A stretch of 64,000 bases of DNA from Anaerolineae bacterium (lineage in GTDB: Bacteria; Chloroflexota; Anaerolineae; Promineifilales; Promineifilaceae), in contig JAMLHW010000001.1 in the NCBI GenBank assembly GCA_023954475.1, forward strand, positions 558,001 to 622,000. The letters run 5' to 3'. Positions 1 to 8,175 of the stretch are shown here, piece after piece. Under the pieces are notes generated by a model. The model saw only the letters and a list, made by a program, of their open reading frames with translations. It was not told the DNA's origin and searched no databases. The position numbers were made by a program, and so were the translations under genes. Each line of letters starts with the position of its first letter. Position 1 is the stretch's first letter.

Positions 1-462
1 ATTTTCAGCCGCATCTGCATTCTCAACGATATAGGCATCAATGCACTGCCGCACCATTTTGCGCGCCCGCCGCGCCATTTTGGGTAAGTCGTAAAATGAC
101 TCTTCGGGCGGTGAGATTGTCTCTCTTTCCAGACGCGTCGCCAGGCGGGCGATACCGGCAGCATGATCGCCGATGCGTTCCAACTCGATGGCGATATGAA
201 TTGAAGCGATCACGCGGCGCAAATCGCTTGCTGCCGGGAATTGTGTTGCCAAAATGCGCAAACCGGCTTCTTCGACGGCATAGCGCAGCGCATTGACGTC
301 GGCGTCCGCCGCTTCAACTTGCAACGCCAGTTCGATATCGCGATCGTTGAGCGCCTGCATCGCGTTTTCAATCGCTTCTTCAACCATGCTGGTCATCGCC
401 AGAATGTTGTTGCGGACATTGCTGACTTCTTTATCGAGTAAGGAGCGCTGTGGTAACGTCAT
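1..462 (-). CDS. phoU: PhoU-like phosphate signalling protein, 3' end outside window
   Basis: The reading frame is open from an ATG at 462 to the left edge, giving 154 codons without a stop. The translation begins MTLPQRSLLDKEVSNVRNNI and is wholly helical, with the PhoU-type pattern of a short helix pair followed by 'DLRRVIASIHIAIELERIGDHA', in which the E(R/L)xGD metal-binding motif is clear. PhoU proteins modulate the Pst phosphate transporter and the PhoR/PhoB system by binding metal clusters. The usual length is about 215-230 residues, so roughly a third is missing beyond the edge. It follows the metallo-beta-lactamase gene by about 55 bases on the same strand and may be cotranscribed with it. 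Pst genes, if linked, would lie to the left. Confidence 0.88.
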   Translation of the reverse strand, partial: MTLPQRSLLDKEVSNVRNNILAMTSMVEEAIENAMQALNDRDIELALQVEAADADVNALRYAVEEAGLRILATQFPAASDLRRVIASIHIAIELERIGDHAAGIARLATRLERETISPPEESFYDLPKMARRARKMVRQCIDAYIVENADAAEN

Positions 463-516
463 GTGGAATCCCGGCTTGATTTTGGGCGGTGCTTGTGTCG
501 ATGACTGGAATGCTGA

Positions 517-1194
517 TTACGCATCACGCAAGCTATTAAAAAAGGCCATGATATCTGTGTCAGTATGCGTTTGCAGTGGCTCTCCGTGTCCACAAGCAAA
601 AATAGCCGGGGAAAGCGGCAGCAATTTCAGTGCCGTGCGGCGTCCTTCTTCGTAATCGGCCGAAAGAAATTTCCCGCTGCTTGCCAGACCGTTGCGCGTA
701 AACAAGGCGTCACCGGCGAACAGAATGCCACGCGCCTTGCAAAAGAATACGATTTGGTCAGCCGTGTGGCCCGGTGCGGCAATCACCTGCACGCCGTCGA
801 GAATGGGCAGCCGCTCACCATCGCCGATCACGTGAATGTGTTCCGGCGCGACCGATTCAAAACGCATGAAATGATCGATGATCCATTTCATCAACCGATT
901 GCCGTGCGATGGCGACTCACCACGAATCAGCAATTCGGCCGAAGCCGGACTGGCATATACCGTTGCACCGGATTGTCGTTGGATGGCAGCGAGATTACCG
1001 ACGTGATCGATGTCAGCGTGTGTGACCAGAATATGGGTGATCGCGGTAGGTGGGTGCCCCAATTGAGCCAGATAACTGGCGATGTCGATGCGACCCGGCA
1101 TACCCGTATCGACCAAGATGAAACCGTCGTCATCTTGTGCCAGATACGCGTTTCCGCCACCGCTTAACCAATGCAATCGGGGATAAATTTCCAT
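517..1194 (-). CDS. Metallo-beta-lactamase-fold hydrolase
   Basis: A 225-residue protein with the metal-binding signature THADIDHVGN (HxHxDH form with an alanine-aspartate spacing) near residue 58. Further ligands are seen in APGHTADQ near residue 139 and in FAGDALF near residue 157. It resembles glyoxalase II-like MBL hydrolases, but the substrate cannot be read from sequence. There is no signal peptide, so it is probably cytoplasmic. The ATG at 1194 is preceded six bases upstream by TACAAT, so the message is probably leaderless. A TCGGCCGA palindrome lies inside the gene. Confidence 0.85.
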   Translation of the reverse strand: MEIYPRLHWLSGGGNAYLAQDDDGFILVDTGMPGRIDIASYLAQLGHPPTAITHILVTHADIDHVGNLAAIQRQSGATVYASPASAELLIRGESPSHGNRLMKWIIDHFMRFESVAPEHIHVIGDGERLPILDGVQVIAAPGHTADQIVFFCKARGILFAGDALFTRNGLASSGKFLSADYEEGRRTALKLLPLSPAIFACGHGEPLQTHTDTDIMAFFNSLRDA

Positions 1195-1200
1195 AACCGA

Positions 1201-1206
1201 ATTGTA
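1201..1206 (-). promoter_or_regulatory. -10 hexamer of a probable leaderless promoter for the MBL-fold gene
   Basis: TACAAT on the minus strand ends six bases before the ATG at 1194, too close for a ribosome binding site. No convincing -35 hexamer is visible at the usual distance, so this is a moderate call based on position and on the same arrangement at other genes here. Confidence 0.45.
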
Positions 1207-1360
1207 ACACGGATCACCTGTCCGCGATTACATTACAGTGGCGCAAACACGATTTCTGCAAAGCTGGATTTTTCAACTGAACCTTTTAGCGTTACAAAGC
1301 ACCAGAGAGCCACTCGTTGCCCGTGGTTACATGGAAAATCTGGCAAGGGCGATTGATCAG

Positions 1361-2086
1361 CTAATCATCATCTTCACCGTCAGCCAGCGGTCCGGCTTTG
1401 GCGTCAAAAGCAGCGCGAATTGAGTCGTATTGTGCTTTGGGCATCGGTGCGCCACGATGTTTTTTTAGGTAAGAGCGCAGCGCTTTGTGGTGCATGGCCG
1501 GAATCGACGAATTGCGCACGTCGAGTTTGTCCGGCTCAATGCGCGTAAACACGATGATGACGCCAATCGGGATTTCTTCTTCACTCAGTTCTGGCGCATT
1601 TTTGCGCAAGAAATTGGCGATGGCGCCGACCTGTGCGTCGGCTTCTTTCGTGGGATTGCCCACGCCTTCCTGTCCCAGATATTTGCGCAGGCCAACGCCT
1701 GTTTGTTTCCACGTTTCACCTTCGGCCGAAATGGTGCCGCCCTGAAACTTGGGAACCAATACGACCGGCCCGGCCAAAGTCAACAGCACATGAGGGGCGG
1801 GCAGGATGTAATGATAGAAACGGTTCTTTGGTGTGTTACCCACCGCCTGATCCAGCAGAATATCGGTGCGCGGATTACGTCCGTAGCGGTTGCTGAGGTA
1901 AATCGAAATTTGCGACAGGACAAATCCCACCGCCAATGCCAGGAGTTGGTAGATGATTAGATTCGGGTCGCGGATGACAAAAGCCATTACGAGACCGCCC
2001 AGTAAAATGATCATACCGACTGCGGCCAGTACATTGCCGGCCGTTTTCAGCCGTCTGATTCGGGTTTCATTGCGGATTATTTTCAT
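1361..2086 (-). CDS. Two-helix membrane protein with a cytoplasmic domain, function unknown
   Basis: A 241-residue protein. Residues about 15-65 form two hydrophobic helices (AAVGMIILLGGLVMAF and LIIYQLLALAVGFVLSQI). The soluble remainder contains a beta-rich segment (VLLTLAGPVVLVPKFQGGTI) that faintly recalls nuclease-related (NERD) domains, but I cannot identify the catalytic residues. The C-terminus is acidic. Its ATG overlaps the fabF stop as ATGA, so it is translationally coupled to fabF. I do not recognise a family with confidence. Confidence 0.75.
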   Translation of the reverse strand: MKIIRNETRIRRLKTAGNVLAAVGMIILLGGLVMAFVIRDPNLIIYQLLALAVGFVLSQISIYLSNRYGRNPRTDILLDQAVGNTPKNRFYHYILPAPHVLLTLAGPVVLVPKFQGGTISAEGETWKQTGVGLRKYLGQEGVGNPTKEADAQVGAIANFLRKNAPELSEEEIPIGVIIVFTRIEPDKLDVRNSSIPAMHHKALRSYLKKHRGAPMPKAQYDSIRAAFDAKAGPLADGEDDD

Positions 2087-3378
2087 GCGTTGTGGTTGCC
2101 GTTGCTGTGTCCATTGCCGTATTTACCCAGGACGATGCACGCATTTTGCCCGCCGAGGCCAAACGAATTGGACATGGCAACGCGCAAATCGGCCGAACGT
2201 GGCCCATTGGTGACATAATCGAGATCACAATCCGGGTCCGGTGTCTCAAAGTTCCATGTCGGCGGCAAAATACCTTTTTCCAACCCATATGTGCAGAAAA
2301 TCGCTTCGATAGTGCCGGTACCGCCCATCGCGTGCCCCATAATCGACTTGGTGCTACTGACAGCCAAATTGTACGCTTGTTCGCCGAACAATTTCTTGAT
2401 CGCATACGTTTCCAGCGCATCGTTTATCGGCGTCGAAGAGCCGTGCGCATTGATGTAATCGATCTCGTCGTAGGCAACACCGGCATCCTCAATCGCCCAG
2501 CGCATGGCGCGGATGGCACCGGCAGCTTCAGGGTCGGGAATGGCCATGTGGTGGGCGTCGGATGCGGTCGATTGCCCCAACACCTCAGCGTAGATATAGG
2601 CCCCACGTGCCAATGCGTGGTCAAGACGCTCCAGAACTACGAGACCGGCTCCTTCGCTGAGAATGAAACCTTCGCGGTGGAGGTCAAAGGGGCGGCTGGC
2701 GCGTCCCGGATCGTCGTTGTAGTTGACCGGCATGGCACGCATGGCGCAAAAACCGGCCATGGCCGCTTCCACGACCAGCCCTTCGACGCCACCGGCCAAC
2801 ACCATATCGGCCGCGCCGCGACGAATCAATTCGGCCCCTTCACCAATCGACTGGGTGCCGGATGCGCAGGCAGCGACAGTCGTGTTGATCGGTCCCAATG
2901 TCTGTAATTCCAAGCTGATGTGATGGGAGGGCATGTTGCACAGCGAACTGGTCAGCGCAAACGGATTGGCGCGGGCGAATCCTTTTTCCTTATACACTTC
3001 ATACCCTTCATTGCCTTTTTCCCAGCCGCCCATCGCTGTACCCATGACGACGCCGACGCGTTCCGGATCGCGAAAACCGCCAGCAAGCCCGGCATCTTCA
3101 ACCGCTTGTTTGGCAACGGCGACACCCAATTGAGAGGCGCGTGACATGCGCCGTGCATCTTTGTGGTTCATATAGGCGCGTGGATCGAATCCTTTTATTT
3201 CGCCGGCGATTTGTGTGGGTAGGTCGGAAGGATCGAATTGGGTAATTCGGCCGATGCCGGAATTGCCTGCCAACAGATTTTCCCAACTTTCAACGGGGGT
3301 GTTGCCGACAGGGGTGATGGCACCAATGCCGGTAATAACGATGCGGGGGCGACCGCGCTGATCAACTGTGCTGTTCAT
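2083..3378 (-). CDS. fabF: 3-oxoacyl-[acyl-carrier-protein] synthase II
   Basis: KAS II condenses malonyl-ACP with a growing acyl-ACP in fatty acid elongation. The 431-residue length is typical. The thiolase-fold catalytic triad is visible: the nucleophile Cys in VAACASGTQSIGEG (about residue 170), His in INAHGSSTPIND (about 310) and His in SIMGHAMGGTG (about 347). The start at 3378 has GGAGAG eight bases upstream. The gene lies downstream of plsX on the same strand, separated by 86 bases that contain a terminator-like hairpin, and it overlaps the following membrane-protein gene by four bases. The C-terminus carries a short glycine/asparagine/histidine tail. Confidence 0.96.
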   Translation of the reverse strand: MNSTVDQRGRPRIVITGIGAITPVGNTPVESWENLLAGNSGIGRITQFDPSDLPTQIAGEIKGFDPRAYMNHKDARRMSRASQLGVAVAKQAVEDAGLAGGFRDPERVGVVMGTAMGGWEKGNEGYEVYKEKGFARANPFALTSSLCNMPSHHISLELQTLGPINTTVAACASGTQSIGEGAELIRRGAADMVLAGGVEGLVVEAAMAGFCAMRAMPVNYNDDPGRASRPFDLHREGFILSEGAGLVVLERLDHALARGAYIYAEVLGQSTASDAHHMAIPDPEAAGAIRAMRWAIEDAGVAYDEIDYINAHGSSTPINDALETYAIKKLFGEQAYNLAVSSTKSIMGHAMGGTGTIEAIFCTYGLEKGILPPTWNFETPDPDCDLDYVTNGPRSADLRVAMSNSFGLGGQNACIVLGKYGNGHSNGNHNA

Positions 3379-3403
3379 AAATACTCTCCAAAAAGTGACT
3401 GCG

Positions 3404-3436
3404 AAAAAACCGAGTTTCTGCCAGAAACCCGGTGTT
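3404..3436 (-). terminator. Hairpin terminator after plsX (repeat family member)
   Basis: Read on the minus strand this is CCGGGTTTCT, a short loop, AGAAACTCGG, then TTTTTT, an intrinsic terminator just past the plsX stop. It belongs to the dispersed family also found after pruA, thiD, the ABC-F gene and the OmpR-type regulator gene. Confidence 0.65.
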
Positions 3437-3464
3437 TAGCGATATGGCATAAGCCGGTAACCGG

Positions 3465-4451
3465 TCAGGTGACAATACCGGCTTGAATCGCACTGACGAC
3501 ATCCTCGGCAACGCACAAGCGAGCCTGGCGCACCGCTTGTTTGATCGCGTAGGCGTTGGAGCGTCCATGTCCAATAATTACAACCCCGTTGACGCCCAGG
3601 AGTGGCGCACCACCTATTTCATCCGGATCCAAAGCCATGCGTGCCGCGTCAAAAGCCGGTTTGGCGAGCAAACCGCCCAGCTTAGTGCGTGTACTCCCCA
3701 TTATTTCGGCACGCAGGAGTTTGAGCAGTTCGCTGGCAGTTGCTTCGGCCGTTTTGATGAGGACGTTGCCGGTAAACCCGTCGGTCACGGTCAAATCGGC
3801 CGCGCCGCGCATGAACTCTTTGGGTTCGATGTTGCCGATATAGTTTAGGCCACTAGCCTCCAGCAAAGGAATTGTCTCTTTGACGAGCTGGTTGCCTTTA
3901 CCTTCTTCCTCACCGTTGGACAAAATGGCGATGCGTGGATTGCTGATGCTGCGCACCCGTTCCAGGTAAATGCTGCCCATGACGGCAAATTGCAGCAGGT
4001 ATTCCGGCTTGCAATCGGCATTGGCACCGTTGTCGATCACCATTGGTTTGGAGGGCATGGGGAAAACGACGCCGAGGGCCGGACGCTTGACGCCGCGAAT
4101 GCGCCGTAAAGTGTGCAACATGGCGACGGCGAGAATGCCGCCGGTGTTGCCGGCGCTGACAAAGGCGTCGGCTTCCCCGTTCTTGACCAGGTTCATGCCG
4201 ACATGCATGGAGGAATCAGGCTTGCTGCGCGACGCCTCGGATGGTTTGTCGGTCATCGTGATGACCTGGGAGGCATGGCGGATGTGGAGCTTGAGGCCGA
4301 CGGTGTCGTGTTGGGCTAATTCGGCGGCAATGCGCTGTTCATCACCGACGAGGATGATGTCGTCGCCAAACTCGCGTGCAGCGAGAATGGCACCGGCTAC
4401 GTCTGGTGTGGGATGCGTGTCACTGCCCATGGCGTCGACGACGATTTTCAT
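3465..4451 (-). CDS. plsX: Phosphate acyltransferase PlsX
   Basis: PlsX converts acyl-ACP to acyl-phosphate, the donor for PlsY in membrane phospholipid synthesis. The 328-residue length fits the family. The N-terminal hallmark MKIVVDAMGSDTHPTPDVAGA is present, as are the SAGNTGG and NGANADCKPEYL motifs of the phosphate acetyl/butaryl-transferase-like fold and the C-terminal VIIGHGRSNAYAIKQAV. It is placed upstream of fabF as in many plsX-fab clusters. A strong sigma-70-type promoter ends eight bases before the ATG, which predicts a leaderless message. Confidence 0.96.
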   Translation of the reverse strand: MKIVVDAMGSDTHPTPDVAGAILAAREFGDDIILVGDEQRIAAELAQHDTVGLKLHIRHASQVITMTDKPSEASRSKPDSSMHVGMNLVKNGEADAFVSAGNTGGILAVAMLHTLRRIRGVKRPALGVVFPMPSKPMVIDNGANADCKPEYLLQFAVMGSIYLERVRSISNPRIAILSNGEEEGKGNQLVKETIPLLEASGLNYIGNIEPKEFMRGAADLTVTDGFTGNVLIKTAEATASELLKLLRAEIMGSTRTKLGGLLAKPAFDAARMALDPDEIGGAPLLGVNGVVIIGHGRSNAYAIKQAVRQARLCVAEDVVSAIQAGIVT

Positions 4452-4459
4452 AGAAGCGG

Positions 4460-4488
4460 ATTCTAACGGCGGGCTGGGGGAATGTCAA
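4460..4488 (-). promoter_or_regulatory. Strong promoter giving a leaderless plsX transcript
   Basis: On the minus strand TTGACA (4488-4483, perfect -35) is followed after exactly 17 bases by TAGAAT (4465-4460). Eight bases then separate it from the plsX ATG at 4451. Transcription would start at or next to the ATG and no Shine-Dalgarno sequence exists. Confidence 0.8.
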
Positions 4489-4624
4489 TATGCGGCGCGG
4501 GGTTCTGGTGAACTGTTGAGGTTGGGCGTCTGAGGAGGTGTGATCGGCCGAAAATGTCCAAAGCGCAATATTGGATTCGTGCTGGAAATTACCTGTTGAT
4601 TGCACCTGGATGCGATAGGTCACC

Positions 4625-4674
4625 TGTAGGTCGGGTTGGCAACCCGACCGGGGCGGAATGCCATTCCACCCTAC
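4625..4674. repeat. Small intergenic palindromic element
   Basis: Two adjacent hairpins: GGTCGGGTT-GGC-AACCCGACC (perfect nine-base stem, 4629-4649) and a GGCGGAATG/CATTCCACC pair. The element is bounded by GTAGG and CCTAC. It resembles the REP-like elements common in Chloroflexota and cyanobacteria. It sits in the gap between plsX and the hydrolase lipoprotein gene and may also act as a terminator of the latter. Confidence 0.6.
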
Positions 4675-4680
4675 GCTCGA

Positions 4681-5568
4681 TTAGCGCAAATGCGCGTCGA
4701 GCCAGTCGATGATCAACGCATCGAGATCGTCATGCACCGCGAACATACGCGTACCGTGCGTACCGTCCTCATACAATTGCAACACGGCGCTCTCACCGGC
4801 CAATTCAGCTAACGTGCGCGAAGAATCGGCGGCATAGCTGTCGCCATTAGCCGCGACGATCAACAGCGGTCGATCACCATACGCCGCCAGCGCATCCTCC
4901 GTCGTTACGCCCCGATAATCGAGTCCCGGTGACAGCAAAACAACAGTCGCTATCTCCGGTTCGCCGGCGCCAGTGATCAATGCCATATTGGCGCCAATGC
5001 TGGCCCCGACCACCGCTGTCTGTGCCGCAGCGACGCTTTCTTGATCTGCGAGGAATTGCCGGGCACGCAGTAAATCATCGCGTGCAGTGGCCCAATCTTG
5101 TCTACCGCCCGTCTCGCCATGACCGCGCATATCGAGCGTCAATGCCGTATAGCCGTTTGCTGCCAGCAGCGTGGCGAATTGGTCCCAATCACTGCGCTGT
5201 CCGCCAAGCATGTGCAGCAACAGGACGCCGGGTGCAGGGCTTGCTGTCTGTGCCGGATAGAGCGTACCGACCAGTTCCAGACCATCGACTGCAGCGAAAG
5301 TGACGATTTGTGGTTCGGCCGAAACCACACGCTCTTCTTCAGGTTCTGGTGTCACTATTGGCTCTGCCGTCGCAACCAGTTCAGACGTCGCCGTAGGCGG
5401 AGCGAGGGTCGGCATTACTTCCGCCGTAGCGGCAATTGTCGCCACTTCCGTCGGGTTTGGCAGTGTCGTCGGTTGCACCGTTTCATCGGCGCACGCAGCG
5501 AGGAACAGGCCGGCGACAATGACCAGAACGGTTAGCCAGGCGATGGGATTAGTAAGCGTTTGTTGCAT
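4681..5568 (-). CDS. Alpha/beta hydrolase lipoprotein
   Basis: A 295-residue exported esterase-like protein. I start it at the ATG at 5568 because the next residues form a signal peptide ending in a lipobox (VAGLFLAAC); the longer upstream frame is only the shadow of the preceding gene. A threonine/proline/glutamate-rich linker (to about residue 85) leads to an alpha/beta hydrolase domain. It shows the oxyanion region LLLHMLGG, the [10 protein letters not shown] turn, the nucleophile elbow VVGASIGAN, an acid in AANGDSYA and the catalytic His in [10 protein letters not shown]. It overlaps the aldolase/deaminase gene by 20 bases, so translation is probably coupled. The substrate is unknown; carboxylester or peptide bonds are possible. 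Confidence 0.85.
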   Translation of the reverse strand: MQQTLTNPIAWLTVLVIVAGLFLAACADETVQPTTLPNPTEVATIAATAEVMPTLAPPTATSELVATAEPIVTPEPEEERVVSAEPQIVTFAAVDGLELVGTLYPAQTASPAPGVLLLHMLGGQRSDWDQFATLLAANGYTALTLDMRGHGETGGRQDWATARDDLLRARQFLADQESVAAAQTAVVGASIGANMALITGAGEPEIATVVLLSPGLDYRGVTTEDALAAYGDRPLLIVAANGDSYAADSSRTLAELAGESAVLQLYEDGTHGTRMFAVHDDLDALIIDWLDAHLR

Positions 5569-6772
5569 TGTCGATTTCCTGCCACGGCGTGTGTGTACTC
5601 CAATAGGTGCGGTGGGTGGCGGCTGCTTCTTCTTCCAGCACGGGGCCGATAACGGTGACGCGGCGCACCGCCCGCGCATACAGCTCACGCGACGGCACGA
5701 CAAACTTGCTGCCGGTGAACGCTCCCAATGTTTCGGCCGAACAGCCATACACCACCGTGCCAATGCCGCCCCATAAAATTGCACCTGCACACATCGCACA
5801 CGGCTCCGTACTCGTATACAACACGCTGGTGGCCAACGTCTTCAGGTCAAACTGTCGGGTTGCCGCACTGACGAGATTCATTTCGGCGTGGCGTGTGGCA
5901 TCGTGCTCCGTATGCACAGTGTTTTCCGCTGTCAGCAACACCGCGCCGTCTTTCACCAACAACGCGCCAAACGGATGGTTGCCGTGCGCGACGGCCTGTT
6001 CAGCCAGTGCAATGGCCTGGCGCATGAATAGCTCCGTGTCGCCCAGCGCCAGCGCTGCGGCTTGCTCATAGATCGCGACACCGGCGCTCAGACCCAGACG
6101 CGTCGCACCGGCGCGAATCATCGCCACGGCTGCTTCGTAGTCGCGGATGCCGCCGGATGCCTTGACGCCCATCGTCGGGCCGACGGTGTGGCGCATCAGG
6201 GCGACATCGCCGACTTTAGCACCTGCGGTGCTGAAGCCGGTCGAGGTCTTGACAAAATCAGCGGCGGCTTTTTGGGCAGCCAGACAGACACGGACGATCT
6301 CTTCGGCCGATAAGTACGATGTCTCGATGATCACCTTGCACAACGCGCCTCCGGCATGTGCGGCGGCGACGACGGCCGCGATTTGTTCGGAGACAAAGGC
6401 GTACTCGCCATCCTTGAGCGCCCCGATATTGATCACCATGTCGATTTCCGTCGCGCCGTGTTCGATGGCTGTCTTTGTTTCGCGGATTTTGTCGTCAGTC
6501 GTCGTCGCACCCAGTGGAAAGCCGACGACGGTACACACTCTAACGTCGGAACCGGCCACCATCTGGGCACACAACGGCACATGCGTCGGATTGACACACA
6601 CGGATGCGAAGCCGTAGCGTACCGCCTCGCGGCACAGTTGCCGGATCATCCGTTCCGTCGCGTCCGGCTTGAGTAAGGTATGGTCGATTAGTCGCGCGAT
6701 TTGTCGTGGATCGTCATCCAGAAATGTCAGTAAGTTTTCGACCGAAGCCACATCCAGGTCACTCAAAAACAT
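5549..6772 (-). CDS. deoC: Deoxyribose-phosphate aldolase fused to a nucleoside/base deaminase
   Basis: A 407-residue two-domain enzyme. Residues about 20-240 are DeoC, which cleaves 2-deoxyribose 5-phosphate to glyceraldehyde 3-phosphate and acetaldehyde. Visible residues are the Schiff-base Lys175 in [12 protein letters not shown], Asp111 in DMVINIG and Lys204 in VKASGGIRD. Residues about 245-400 are a zinc-dependent CDA-fold deaminase with His295/Glu297 (HAEMNL) and Cys325/Cys328 ([10 protein letters not shown]), most like guanine/tRNA-adenosine-type deaminases. The two parts are in one uninterrupted frame with a short linker. AAAGGTGATG precedes the ATG. The combination suggests nucleoside salvage in one polypeptide. 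Normal DeoC is about 220 residues and normal deaminases about 155, so both halves are full length. Confidence 0.9.
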   Translation of the reverse strand: MFLSDLDVASVENLLTFLDDDPRQIARLIDHTLLKPDATERMIRQLCREAVRYGFASVCVNPTHVPLCAQMVAGSDVRVCTVVGFPLGATTTDDKIRETKTAIEHGATEIDMVINIGALKDGEYAFVSEQIAAVVAAAHAGGALCKVIIETSYLSAEEIVRVCLAAQKAAADFVKTSTGFSTAGAKVGDVALMRHTVGPTMGVKASGGIRDYEAAVAMIRAGATRLGLSAGVAIYEQAAALALGDTELFMRQAIALAEQAVAHGNHPFGALLVKDGAVLLTAENTVHTEHDATRHAEMNLVSAATRQFDLKTLATSVLYTSTEPCAMCAGAILWGGIGTVVYGCSAETLGAFTGSKFVVPSRELYARAVRRVTVIGPVLEEEAAATHRTYWSTHTPWQEIDNATNAY

Positions 6773-6831
6773 GCATCACCTTTGCGGACAGGGATGTCCG
6801 CGCTCCAAGTAACAATAACCATTAAACTGCC

Positions 6832-7986
6832 TCAAAATTCAGATTGCAGCGCCGCAATACAGCGGTCAATGTCGTCTTGTGTATTATACCCTTGCACCGA
6901 AACGCGCATGTAAGCGCGACCACGCCACTCTGTGACCGGGATTTCGACGCGGTGTCGCTCGTAAAAACGGCGCTTGAACGCCTGCGCGTCGTCCAGCGGT
7001 GGTAGCGGCGCCAGCGCCATTTGTTGATAAAAACCGGCGTCGTCCGGATAAGGCGGCACCGAACCGGTCAACTCGCAAACACGGTGCAGCCATTGTTGCG
7101 CCAATGTGTGGCAACGTATCCGCACCGACGGCCAGTCGTGCGCGTCGAGGAAATCAAGCGCCGCTGGTACAGTCAGGTAAGCTGACGGATCGGCTGTGCC
7201 GCTCCATTGCAAAACATCGAGGTAGGGTGATCCGCTGGGATTCTGCGGGTTGGGTCCCCAGCCCCAACTGACGACCAACGGCTCGATTAAAGACTGCAAC
7301 CTGCGGCGCGTGTAGAGAAAGGCGGCCCCTTTGGGTGCGCAGACCCATTTATGCAGGTTGCCGGTATAAAAATCGGCATCCACGGCGGCGAGGTCGAGCG
7401 CAAGCTGGCCGGGTGCGTGTGCGCCGTCGACGACGGTCAAAATACCGGCCTCGCGTGCGCGGGCGCAAATTGCCGCGACGGGCAGGGTCAGTGCCGTGAC
7501 CGATGTGATATGGCTGATGAAAATCAGTTTGGTGCGTGGTGTGACACCGGCCCAAAATTGCTCAACGATGGCATCGGCCGAACTGACAGGGAGATCGATC
7601 GGCCGAACCACCAGTTTCGCTCCCGTTTTCTGGCATACTGCTTGCCAGGCGTTGACACACGCGCCGTATTCGTGGTCAGTGGTCAGAATTTCGTCGCCCG
7701 GGTGCAGCGCCAGCGACCGCGCCACGATATTGACGCCGGTCGTCGCATTGGTCACAAACGCCAGATCGTCGGGATCGGCGTTGAGAAACGCACCGAGCCG
7801 GGCGCGTGCCGCTGCCAGCAACGGATAAATATCGGTTCCCAGAAACTGCACCGGCTGCCTTTCTAAATGACGCTGCCAGGATTGATACGCCTCAAAAACA
7901 GGGCGTGGCGTTGCGCCAAACGAACCGTGATTGAGAAAGGTCACATCGGGATCGAGCAAAAACTGCTCGCGCAAGGAAATGGTCAT
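6832..7986 (-). CDS. Class V aminotransferase, isopenicillin-N-epimerase-like
   Basis: A 384-residue PLP enzyme. The N-terminus FLNHGSFGATP is typical of the isopenicillin N epimerase/cysteine desulfurase-like branch. VVDGAHAPGQLALDL holds the PLP-binding Asp and His. The Schiff-base lysine is in YTGNLHKWVCAPKG at about residue 234. GGTGGAG precedes the ATG at 7986. The family includes epimerases, desulfurases and ergothioneine-pathway lyases; the exact substrate cannot be told. It is cytoplasmic and is divergent from pruA. Confidence 0.88.
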   Translation of the reverse strand: MTISLREQFLLDPDVTFLNHGSFGATPRPVFEAYQSWQRHLERQPVQFLGTDIYPLLAAARARLGAFLNADPDDLAFVTNATTGVNIVARSLALHPGDEILTTDHEYGACVNAWQAVCQKTGAKLVVRPIDLPVSSADAIVEQFWAGVTPRTKLIFISHITSVTALTLPVAAICARAREAGILTVVDGAHAPGQLALDLAAVDADFYTGNLHKWVCAPKGAAFLYTRRRLQSLIEPLVVSWGWGPNPQNPSGSPYLDVLQWSGTADPSAYLTVPAALDFLDAHDWPSVRIRCHTLAQQWLHRVCELTGSVPPYPDDAGFYQQMALAPLPPLDDAQAFKRRFYERHRVEIPVTEWRGRAYMRVSVQGYNTQDDIDRCIAALQSEF

Positions 7987-8115
7987 TGAAACTCCACCGT
8001 GAAATGATGCTGAATGATAATCGCATTTGCACCATCAAACCAATCACGGGGCAGGATGAGGTTCGGCAGTGTTGGAAGGTGATGAACAGCACGTTTCGGA
8101 ATAACGAGATAGGAT

Positions 8116-8121
8116 TATAAT
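8116..8121 (+). promoter_or_regulatory. Possible -10 hexamer upstream of pruA
   Basis: A perfect TATAAT lies 54 bases before the chosen pruA start. The matching -35 region (GTTTCG) is poor, so only the -10 is supported. Confidence 0.4.
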
Positions 8122-8175
8122 TGGCGCTAATTGAGTATTTGCACAACCATGAGCAACACATCCCAGGAGCAACTG

